Source of the DNA: Anas platyrhynchos
Taxonomy: Eukaryota > Chordata > Aves > Anseriformes > Anatidae
Assembly (NCBI RefSeq): GCF_047663525.1
Contig: NC_092597.1
Coordinates: 17,258,501 to 17,322,500 of the forward strand
DNA length: 64,000 bases
Direction: 5' to 3'
The notes under the pieces were generated by a model that was given only the letters and a program-made list of their open reading frames with translations, did not search any database and was not told the origin of the DNA. How positions within the stretch are numbered: the first letter of the stretch is position 1; each line of letters begins with the position of its first letter. Position numbers and translations under genes: made by a program. Shown here piece after piece: positions 54,286 to 64,000 of this stretch.

Positions 54286-57200
54286 ACTTACTGGTTTTGT
54301 TTTCCTAAAATCTCAGGGGTGTAGCCAAGAATTCCATGGCTGAGAAGGGCTGTGAGGGCCGTGCCTTGCAGTGTGCAGGCACACACTGACTGCTGGTTTG
54401 CTACCTCTTCTTGGCATCTGGAGTACTGGTGTGCTCAGGGTGTTGTTCCATGGGTATTTCTGTGGCTGCTGCAGATTTCTCAAATTCTTCTCTGTAGAAG
54501 CTAATGCTGGGGGAGGAATACTTGGCTTGCAGTTGTTTTTCTCCATTTTTTTATTGTATTACTAGCCTAATTGTACTCAGACTCTTCCTTTAGTCCATTT
54601 GTCTGGCCTTGTGGCCATTTGCTGCAGGTGCTCCACCATCAAGAGGTGAAAGTGGATCAACACAGCTCGCTTGGCAGAAGTCATCACCTACCCCTTGCTT
54701 TTAATTGGGTAAGGCACTCACATTTCCAGCTGCGTGTTGCTCCCAGCCATGAGGATCAGGGCTGGGAGCGTCTGAACGGTTCTCCCCAAAGTCTGGGAGC
54801 CCCCTGCAACCCGCTGCTGCTCTGTAGTGACCCAGCATCGTGCCTGTGGGTTCCTGTATCCGTCCGCATCGTGGTCTTGAGAGCTGCTTTCCTTTGAACC
54901 CGTCCTCCATTTCGTGTCTGCGCTCCTCCGATGCTTTCCTTTGGAGACCTTGAGCATGTCAGAAAGCTCTTGAGCCTGTGCCTTTTCAGAGCGGCACTAA
55001 GTGACAAGGAGATGCTTTGCTTGGAAACCACGTTTGGCAGGCACTGGAATCCCATCTTTTGTTACTTCTCGTGCTGCCTGCTTTCAAAAAAAAACAATAT
55101 AAAAGCAGGACACTTGCGATATTTGTTATATAAACTGCATTAGGCAGCGAGCCGCAGAGATCCCGATGGAATCAAGCCGATATGTCCATTAGCAGCATGT
55201 CTCTGCTCCAGACTCCCCTCAGTTCACCTTCCAGCCCCGAGCGGCTGCCCCCTGATTTAGCTCCCTGGTGTTCTCTATTTATTTACCGACCCCTCCTTTT
55301 GCTCAGGTGCTGGCGTGCCTGTTACGCTTCCTTCCCTCGGTCTCTTGACCCAGCTGGAAGAATCACGCTGCTGATGCTTTAGTTCATACATTTCTCTTTA
55401 TGTGTCTGTCCTGTTTCTGTCCCCTGTTCCTCTTCTGCCGTTTCTCCCTGCAGGATCTCTCAGGACTTTGAGAAGAGAGATGGCGATGGCTGGGAGGCAG
55501 CAGAACGGGTGGCCTGACAGCTTCCCTCTGTCTCTGAACCTTTATTAGAGAGCTGCATCCTGTGGGCACGCGGTGGGACAGGATTTTGGGGGCTTGCTTT
55601 TGCACTGCTCATAGCTGTTGGCATGCCGGCACACCTGTACCTTCCTGCCTTGTTAGCGTGGCTGGAAAAACTCTTCTGGCCAAACGCTTCTCATGAGAAG
55701 GGAACGGTGAAAGGGCTTTTATTATTTTTGCTGGCCCTTGGCTGCTGAGCAGGGGGTGGAGGGCACCGTGTGTACCTGTAGGCTTTTTGCAGGGGGAATT
55801 TTTTACCTTGTCTCTTTGTTTCCTCCCTCCCATGAGCCAAATCCTTTCCTTCTTGCCGTCTGTCCGGGGTTTTGCCATTTGGCCACCGAGGCAAAAAATC
55901 ATACAGGAACAAGGTGATGGGAATTTGGGGATAACACTGCAAAGCCTCCGGTAGTTTCTTGCCACTGAATTCAGCCTCTGTAGAGCCAGGAGCATGTTGC
56001 TGGGCGCTGCTCGGAGGCGCAGTGTGGAGCGGTGCTGGATTAGGTGTTCCCGCTGCCCTTGGCCAGCACCGGGAGATTTCGGCGCTCGCCCTCCCGCCTC
56101 CGGCCCAGCGTCGCTACGGCAACGGGGAGAAACAGCCATCCGCATGGAAACGGCCTTGCTGCGCCCAGAATCGAGGGGAAAACGGGTCAAAAGGCGAGTT
56201 TGGAGGGGCGAGGGGCACCAGCAAGCCAGCCGCGGCTGGGTTGATTCCTGCCACGAGCCGCAGTGGCGCTGGGGACCCCTCCTGAAACAGCAGCATCGCC
56301 CCCGAGCAGCCCCGGCACGCTCCCAGCTCTCCAGCCTTGAAGGATGGCTTTCATTACCGCCGCACTGGTATTTTCAGCCCATCCTGAGGTCAGGGTAAGG
56401 CCCAGATCGGCCGTGCTGATAGCGGCGGCAGCGCGCAGCTGGGTCACCGTGGCAGCCCTGCCTTCAGCGCTGCCCAAATCCCCCCTTGGAAGGGAGAAGG
56501 GGCGGCTGGCGACCAAACGAGGTGTGCTGTAACACGGGGCCAACACGTGGCACGGCGATACTTGCCCTCTTGTAGGGATTTCTGTGCAAGGAGCTGGTTT
56601 TGGAGCATCTCCTGGTGCTGAGGCTTCCCTGCCGCATAGAAGAGCCCAGGGGCTGCCCCGTCTCTGTCCCTGTGCTGGTGCCGTTGGGTAGTGCTTGGCC
56701 CTGACAGCTCAGGAAATTGGACATTTACCTCTGCCGTGGATGCAGCAGGAGCACAATGAAAGGCAGCGCCCAGCTCCTGGCGAGGGGCAGCGTGGGGACC
56801 ATTCCTGGCAATTAGGAGGGCGAGCTGCCTGCCCGCGGGCTGCTGCGCGGAGAGATTGGAGCCGTATTTTACCACCTCAGCCTGGGAGCTGCTGAAAAGG
56901 CGGCTGCTGAGAGGCCGGGGGGGAATGTGCATCTTTCTACTGCCCGGCTGCGTTTTATTTGTTAGCTGAAGTCCTGCGTGCGGTGGGAAAGCCGGTCTGC
57001 TCCTGCACAGAGGAGCAAGTGGAGGAAAAGGGGCTGAAAGCCGGAGTGTTTGGTGCTGTGGCTGCGAGTTTGGCTTTGCCAAGTGAACCATGAAGTGGTG
57101 AAGCACCGAGGATGGTGCTTCAGGAAGGTTTTGAGGGCTGTCGTTACTGCTTGGGGAGGCTTGGGAGTGGTCTGTAAATATGGTGCTGGGACAATTTTGG

Positions 57201-60200
57201 TGCTGTCTTTAAAGTGACTGAGTGCAGGCCCCGAGGAGCGCATCGTGCTGCAAGGGGGGCTCTGGGGGTGGCTGCTGGGGCTCCCTGGCGGCGGAGAGGT
57301 TTTGGTCCAGGTCCTGGCGCTGTGCGCAGCCTCGGGCAATCAGATGAGGGGTGTAGGAGGTGAGCTGTGAACTCCAAAGGAACAAAAAGACCCTGAGAAG
57401 TGGCAGGAGCAGAAGGGGAGCTGGGAGGGCACGGCAGAGGAGGTGTGAGTGGTTTCAAAAAAAAAAAAAAAAAAAAAAGAAAAAAATAAGGAAATAGGAG
57501 CAAGGCTTGGCTCCCCTCTGCAGCTCCCCGAGAGGACCCTTCACCGTCAGCCCGGGGACTTGGATGCTATTAGGCAGTTCATTAATAAAACCCCTGAGCG
57601 GTTCCCACCGCTGTTGAGCATCCGTTAATGCCTCTCGAGGGGAAAGGAGGACGGCGGAAAAGCACAAAAACAACCTGAGGGTCCTTGATCTCTGCTTGGT
57701 CTGAGAGGTCAGGGGCTGAGGCTGGAGGGGCAGCTGCGCGGGGACGCAGGGCGTGATTATTTGCCCAAGTCTGAGTGCCAAACACAGCCTGGCTTGAACC
57801 CTGAGTTCCCAGAGGCTCCCGAGGGGCGTTTTGGGGTTATAAACACCCAGCTGGGGACCTGCCTCGTGCAGATCTGCAGCCAGGTATTTGTGCACAGAGG
57901 GAAAGCGTAAGAACCCGTGCAGGTTCCCCTGGCAGATGGGCTGCGGTGAGCCACCCCTATGGCCACAGGTTTGTAGCGTTGTGGGGTCCGTCCCCTTCTC
58001 CTCGCCCGCTTGTGTACAGCCAGCCGTTAGAGGACACTGACATCGCTTAATTAATGGCTTAATTGAATCTCACAAAGGGATTGGAATTGGCTGCCTGACT
58101 CCTTGCCACTGAGGCTCATGGAGGAAATAGTAAATCAGCAGTTCAGCGGATAAAGCTATGCTCTAGCTAGCAAGCCCTTGCTGTGGGGGTTAGGGGAAGA
58201 GCTGCTCTGTCCCAAATAATACGCGTATGCTCTTAGGGATAAGTCTGGGGGCTGTTTCTTCCAAGCCACCAGGTGTCATCCGTGTCCAAGGGACAGGTAA
58301 CTGAGTTAGACTCAGTCTCTAAGGCACTCGTTAAAGGGCAGACAGATCACAGCATCTTACCTGCTGGCCAGAATACTGTTTTGTGTTTCATCCCCTATGT
58401 GACGGGGAAAGGGCTGTGGGGTGTGTTAAAATAGAGGGCAAACACCCAGAAAGGCCACGGTTGAACCTGGATGAAGCTTTGCAGTCAGTAGCAGTTTCTT
58501 AGTTTGTTTTCAGGGTGGGATTAAAAAAAAAAACAAACCAAAACAACAGCAACAACAAAATTTTCTGAGAGTTAAGGAATCAAAGGTTAGGAGGAAAAGG
58601 AAGGAATGAAGAGAAGAATGTCCCAAAGCAATGGGGAAGCCCGAAGGGAGAGGATGTGACCCTAATGAGGGTGCTAACGCTGTGGCCACGCTACTCAAGT
58701 AATTGCTGCTCAGGAGGAATGAGCCAGTGGAACACGGTATTCCACCCAGGCGCCAAGAAAAGCAATTAAAACTGGTAAATGCCAGTGGCTGACTAAAACC
58801 AGGCCTTTAATTAATAGTTTCATCTGAAGAGTAAGGAAATCATTAAGTGCTATTGGTGTCTATTAATTCCCTGCTAGAGGAACAACAATGGAGGGTTTAA
58901 AGACTTCTTTCACCGTGCAGCGTGTGCAGGGAGGAGCAGCTGAGCCCTAGCACAAGGAAGGGAAGCTGGCTTTGTATAGCCGTGCGCTCCCACAGCACTG
59001 ACAACTGCCCCAGAAACCCGGGGTTTGCTGCAGAATAACAGCTCAGAGCGAGCCTTGAGCTGGGACCTGGCTTTGGGCTGCTCCACCAGGGCAGGAGAAA
59101 AAGGGGGTGGAAAATCCAACCAGTGAAAAGCTGTAAAAATGAGGCACTGTGCTGGAGAGCTCAGGGAGGGTACGTGGAACTGGGGGGGTTGGAGGGCAAG
59201 TGTGGCTTGGTATTGTATAGATCCGGTCGCTGAAAAGAGTGAAAAGAGTGTTAACTCTTCTGGAAAGTGCAAAATAGATGTGACTCGGAGGAAGAAAATA
59301 GGGCTAGGTACCAGCAGCAGGCAGAGCGGACAGGCAGGTGAAACGTCCCGCTGTGTAAGCAGAGGTGGTGCATTGGTGGAGTTCATCCAACGCTCACAAA
59401 GGCTCAGAAGCCAGGGGTGTTCAGGAGCAGCCTTTATAAAGGGCACAGCCTTGATTCTAAGTCTGGATGAGCCAAAGATTTATTGTAGCTGCTATTTGAC
59501 TCTTGAGTCATCCACCTACTCTTCCCTGAATTTCAACAGGACCACGGATCTCTTCCCAATCTTGTTTTTCAACCCCTTCCCTCGTATTGATCCAACACGG
59601 GCGCTTCCGCTGCGTCGCTGCCACAAGCAGCTGGTGGCAGAGCACGCTTGTGTTTGGATTTCTGCGTGTGCCCTGTGCCACGCTGCGCTGCCAAGCCTGC
59701 CAGCAGCTGGTGCTTCTTTGCCAGGGCTCAGCAGGAAGCAGGACGGCCTTGCTCTAAGGCACATCCGTGTTCGTGGCTGCCTCCCTCACCTGGCTGCCCG
59801 AAACACTCAGATTAAATGTGGTTTGTCGCAGACGTGGCCTATTCTCCTTAAAAAGAGTAGCATGAAGTCACCAGAAGCCCAGCCATGTTTTGGAGCAAGG
59901 GGGAAGCTCGTCTAGTCTGTCACACAGGTATAGAAGAACCTCTCTGCCTTGCTGTCAAACCTGTGACAGCTCAGGGAACTTCCCTGCGAGATAACCTCTC
60001 TGTTCAAATTCAGGCAGTCGGATTCATCCGAGTCTTATTTTATTCTCTTCTGTCAAATGCAACTCACCAGGCTCTCCTAAGCAGACTGATTTCTTTCAAA
60101 ACCTGCTGCATGTCACTCAGCCCCATGAAGGAGGTTCACTGCCTCGTTGCCATGGTACCCTTTCTCTAAAGAGGAAGAGAATAGTTAATTATGCAATTTA

Positions 60201-61135
60201 AGAAACTAAGGAGGAGCGACAGAAAGAAAAATAATCGAAAGGAAGATTCTGGGTTTGTGATGAAACTGCTGGCTGCACCAAAACACCCCGTGTTTACAAG
60301 TGAAATGCGTGCCCAGTGTGTGCTGTGTATAGCCCAGGATTCTCTGGCAGGGAGGGGTTTCCCGTCGCTGCCCTGTGCTGGGCAGGGGGTTTCTGCCACC
60401 CAGGAAATCAAAGCTGTTGTCAGTCAGCGCTGTTACCTTCCCTGCTTAATCCTCCGGAGAGCCTCAAACATATTTGCTTGGCAGAAATTCTCTCTGGATG
60501 GAGCTGGGACAGCAATAACACATCACAGCCCTGTGACAAGCCCATGCTGCCTGTGGATATAGAGGCACGGTTCAAGCCGTAAGTGTTTTAAATCTCCTTG
60601 GCAGCATTTCATCGTTTCTCAAGCCTGCTCACCCCCTGCTTGCTTTCCCCAGGAGCTCCAGCAAATCCAGTTTGTGGGGCAGAACCAAAGGGGCTGTGAG
60701 CAGCAAAACTGGCACAACCACAGCCCCTTGGAAGAGCTGGCGTTTTCCCTTTGCCAGCTGCAGCTTAGCTGAAACACAGCAGCACACCTTGGCCAGTAAG
60801 GGATTCAGGCTGCGGTGCTCCACGCGGTGTGGATGGGGAGCAGCGCCTCCCGCATGCCACAGGGAGCTCTGCAAGCCAGGCGGAAAGGAAAGAGTTACTG
60901 CATCTGTTGCCAAATGTGTGCGGTGAGAGAAAGAGGGAAGGAAGATGGAGTGACCCCACACAGTTGTTTACTACAGCTGACTGCGAGGAGGGCTGATTCT
61001 GTACGTAGCTCGTGCTCCCCTTCCACCTAAGCAGAGCAGTAGTGGCACTGAGGGCTAGACGAGAGCCACACACTGTGGAGAGAGGAAGAGAGCAGCTGAG
61101 AGGCAATAATAATCCAAAATACTTCTGGGAACACA
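54286..61135. other. DET1-MRPS11 intergenic region
   Basis: This lies between two convergent genes. No coding exon is recognised. A CpG-bearing patch at 56,030-56,180 holds an X-box-like motif (56,110-56,123, one mismatch). A poly-A run of about 20 lies at 57,459-57,478, and a CAA-rich stretch at 58,530-58,560. A second X-box-like word, GTTGCCATGGTACC, is at 60,146-60,159. Confidence 0.55.
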
Positions 61136-61386
61136 GCGGGAACGACTGTCGGAAGATCAACATTTTAATCAACAAACTTTGTACACAAGAGGCTTCCCAC
61201 GAGGGGGTAGATGCACTCCTGCTTTTACCACCAGCTCATACCGCCTGACCTTCCACGGCCCGGGACTGTCTTCTTTGAGCTCCCCTCAGCAAACAATTCC
61301 CAGGAGGGGGCCTTTCCGGGCAATATTCAACCCAGTCCCTGTTGTGTGAGCTAGCATTGAATGCAGCGTGGCTCTTCCACTCCCTC
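61136..61386 (-). other. MRPS11: MRPS11 3' UTR (inferred)
   Basis: About 250 bp of minus-strand sequence separates the MRPS11 stop from an ATTAAA signal (complement of 61,164-61,169). Cleavage is expected near 61,136-61,150. Confidence 0.5.
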
Positions 61387-61494
61387 TCACATTCGCCGGG
61401 CTTTCCGTGGGCGGCAGCCGTTGTGTGGAACCGGGGTGTTGTCGGTGATGGAGATGATCTCCAGGCCTCCCATGGTCAAACCCTTGATGGCAGC
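61387..61494 (-). CDS. MRPS11: MRPS11, last coding exon
   Basis: This exon encodes [20 protein letters not shown] then [15 protein letters not shown] and a TGA stop. This is the conserved C-terminus of the uS11 family, whose GCRPRK tail lies in the small-subunit platform next to rRNA. It starts after a CCCCGCAG acceptor in phase 0. A near-identical ending is known in mammalian MRPS11. Confidence 0.96.
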   Translation of the reverse strand, partial: AAIKGLTMGGLEIISITDNTPVPHNGCRPRKARRM

Positions 61495-61964
61495 CTGCGG
61501 GGTGAGACAGCAGACGACACGCTGTTAGCAACACGCTGCAGAGCAAAAGGGGATAAAAAAGCTAAAGGAAAAATAGCTTGGGCCCCTGCCCAAAAAATCA
61601 GCTTCTTCCAATAGTTCTACTTTGTAATTATCCTATGGATAAGTAATTAGTATCAGAATATACAGTTTAAAACTATCTGCTTCCATTCTTTCATCAGATT
61701 TCCCATCAATTTTGCTACTTTAGTTGGAAGAAGATACCAATACAGCTTTTGTTCTGTCTCCAGAAGGAAATTATTCTAAAATTCTTATTATTCTCAGTTT
61801 TCTTTACTAGGCATATGAGTGATGAGTCCTTTATATCACCTTCTGAAAATAAATCCCACAACTTAATAGGTATTCTCATAAGACTAGCCCGAATTAAAAA
61901 AAAATAAAAATAAAAGGATGATGTCTGGGAAAGAAAAACTATATGAAAAGAAACTGACACCTAC

Positions 61965-62030
61965 TTTGCGTCCTGGTCCCAGTCCTTTCACCATGACTCG
62001 TACGTGCAATACACCCTTCCCACGTGCTTT
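61965..62030 (-). CDS. MRPS11: MRPS11, penultimate coding exon
   Basis: This 66-bp, 22-codon phase-0 exon encodes KARGKGVLHVRVMVKGLGPG then RK. It is flanked by a CCCTCAG acceptor and an AAA|GTAGGT donor. Its short size explains why it does not stand out as an open frame, but it joins both neighbours exactly. Confidence 0.95.
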
Positions 62031-63510
62031 CTGAGGGGAGAAGAATTGGTTAGTATTCTCTTTGATGTATCTACTGCTGCTCTGGCTCCCCTGGAGCCTT
62101 TCATTTGCTTTTGACCCACTATCACAGTATTCTGTAACTAAAAATAAAAAGTAGATAGTAATGGATACAGAAGAGAATGATGGTGGTTATTGCACAAAGC
62201 CAGACAGTAGAAGAAAAGGAAGCCTGGATACAACTGTGGCAGTTTCAAGAAAACTTGTGTTAAGCTGTCAACTCCGTATACAGAGAAAGTGTCAAGATCA
62301 AACGATCTGTGACCCGAAGTCAGGACAGAAAATGACATAACCATGGATACCTGGCTAACAAAGAGTAACTCAAAGCTGTTTTCTCCTTCTCTAATGCAGT
62401 GACTTCTATCCTGCGATCAGTGGATTCCTTCTAGAGGGTAAATGAGAAAAGTGGGCAGGCTTTATACCTGCTGTGCAGGAGTCCACGCTTTCAGTGCAAA
62501 AATTTTAGGGACTTGCAAATTGAAAATGAAAAACACCTGCTGTAAAGCAGAGCAGTGCTGCCACCAAGTGGAGCTCTCCTGAATCTCTCGGTTTCCACAT
62601 TGAAGTGCAATTAATCTCCTACAAACTTTAACAGGGATGGGAATACATCTGGCCAACCACAGCTATTGAGCTATTACGAGGCTCTGGTGAACAAAGATTA
62701 ATAGTGAAAGTGTTCTTATATTCCTCTGAATCAACCATAACAAGCTGTTGACCAGCAGCAGCACAGAACACCTCTGACATTAAAGGTTCCATCTAATTGA
62801 GGATGAGGATTTTCAGTTTAACCTTGCCTCGTGTTGCTGTAACAGGGGCCATAACATTGCCAGCTTCATCTTTTCCTGCTAACTGGACGCCCACGTGTTT
62901 TTTTATGGAATTACTACAGCAAACTGTATACATCTGGCAACTACGTGCCTAGGGACATTGCTTTTTCTGACTAGAACTGCTGGTAGCAGCTCAGCTCTCC
63001 TGTGGCAGAGAGCAAATATAATACATTCAGCCAGTAATTACAGCCACTTCTCAATCCCCTGCAGTGCAAATTAAACTGCTGCTGTTTCAGGGGCTTTTAT
63101 TTCCAAAATGGCTGAGGTACGTTCACTTCGAATAAAAGAGCTAGGAAACTGGAGCAAGGAAAGGAGAGGCTACAAGCTACGTTTCTCAGTCACAGCGTGC
63201 ACAGCTAAGATCACCCTCTGGGCATTTCTCACCACTGTTTCAAACACATTTTGTCAGTGTGAAGATGCTCACTTTGTCAGATGAAGCTAGGGAAACTGTC
63301 AGCAAACAGCGTGCTGCTCGAGTGCTAAGGAGCAGAGGTCTGGAGTGCTGCTCACGAGTAAGGGACAAGCAATGTGAACAAGAAGCCCTACTTTCCCCCG
63401 AAAATAGCTGAAGTTACTGTACTTGTCCTCCACTCCCCTGTACCCAGGTAGCAGCAGGATGCAGTCAGGGACCCCCTCTGGGAGGGTGACAATACTCAGC
63501 GCAGACTCAC
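62031..63510 (-). other. MRPS11 intron
   Basis: A 1.5-kb intron between the two upstream visible exons. I recognise no other gene or RNA in it. Confidence 0.85.
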
Positions 63511-63640
63511 TGTTGCTGCTGCTATGCCGGCTGTCTGTGCCGCGATGGCAGTTCCCTTCTTGGCATTCTGGAAGCCTTCAGTGCCGCAGGACGTACGGGC
63601 AAACGGCCTGTTGTCAAAGCCGACCACTTGGATGTGGGTG
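63511..63640 (-). CDS. MRPS11: MRPS11 (mitochondrial ribosomal protein uS11m), internal exon; gene continues past the right edge
   Basis: MRPS11 is the mitochondrial homologue of bacterial uS11, part of the 28S mitoribosome subunit. This exon encodes [40 protein letters not shown] and AAT, and lies between a TTCCGTAG acceptor and an ACA|GTGAGT donor. It begins with the third base of a codon, most likely the second Asn of the family's NNT motif. With the two exons to its left, 100 complete codons are present out of roughly 190-200 in the family. The mitochondrial targeting region and first exons must lie beyond 64,000; I found none of them in 63,641-64,000. Introns here are 470 and 1,480 bp. 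Confidence 0.96.
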
Positions 63641-64000
63641 CTACGGAAAGAGAGGGGCAAAAGAAAGGAATAAGCTAGCAGATGATTTAATTCTCCAGTT
63701 TCTCCTCATTCTGCAAAGTTTCTCAAAACGTGTGGCTCACCACAGAGCTCATCTCCCCTCTCAAAGCCATCTGAATTCAACCTTCTCTTTCCAAGTATCT
63801 CAGTTATGGTCACCAGCTGCAGAGACCTGCCAGCAGTGAAGTTCAAGGTCATGCCTGGAGAACTGGAGATGGTAAAACCTTTCTGGGTGACCTGCTCCGC
63901 TAGCTATCCCTTGGGTACAGCTAACCCTGTCAGACCCACCTCTTACCGTGAGCATTTTACTTTTTCTACTTATTAAAAAAAAAAGCACAAAACACTTCTC

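Noticed and set aside
59139-59915. 258-codon plus-strand frame between DET1 and MRPS11
   Set aside because: No domain or similarity that I recognise and no nearby promoter or splice pattern.
63641-64000. Further upstream MRPS11 exon
   Set aside because: The preceding exon must end in two bases of an Asn codon before a donor and encode the conserved IKASHN-like stretch. No such segment is present on the minus strand.

Overview
The window reads as a vertebrate nuclear chromosome segment, most likely from a bird. Three split genes are recognisable from their proteins: AEN (minus strand, about 26.0-28.6 kb), DET1 (plus strand, about 41.9-54.3 kb) and the 3' half of MRPS11 (minus strand, about 61.1 kb to beyond the right edge). 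This order and these relative orientations match the human 15q26.1 block MRPS11-DET1-AEN-(ISG20)-(ACAN), seen here flipped. Assignment to a bird is inference. It rests on very GC-rich, compact genes, several GC-rich minisatellites, almost no recognisable interspersed repeats, and near-identity of DET1 to other amniotes. A non-avian reptile is not excluded.

Layout. From 1 to 26.0 kb no gene is recognised; there are AT-rich blocks that look like regulatory DNA, a few simple repeats and one GC-rich, CCAAT-containing island at 22.95-24.24 kb. AEN occupies 26.0-28.6 kb with three coding exons (336 aa). Its promoter-like region carries CCAAT, octamer, GC-box and CRE motifs and a p53-type site. A 16-bp minisatellite of about 0.89 kb follows directly upstream. 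From 29.5 to 41.5 kb lies the AEN-DET1 intergenic region, which is GC-rich with embedded TAAT-rich islands, a near-perfect RFX X-box, and purine-rich and GGAT-type repeats. A second 16-bp minisatellite with a similar core ends about 50-100 bp before the DET1 promoter. DET1 has a short 5' exon and four coding exons (551 aa), followed by a probable 2.5-kb 3' UTR containing old MIR-like SINE remnants. From 54.3 to 61.1 kb is intergenic DNA between the convergent genes DET1 and MRPS11. MRPS11 contributes its last three coding exons and a short 3' UTR; its 5' exons lie past 64,000.

The genes do not form a pathway. AEN is a p53-responsive DEDDh exonuclease, DET1 is a substrate-adaptor subunit of a CUL4-DDB1-COP1 ubiquitin ligase, and MRPS11 is mitoribosomal protein uS11m. 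What links them is old synteny. No new enzyme system, CRISPR array, intact transposon, tRNA or rRNA was found. The points most worth a second look are the coding 21-bp repeat inside AEN, the p53-type site at its promoter, and the two promoter-flanking minisatellites with a shared core.
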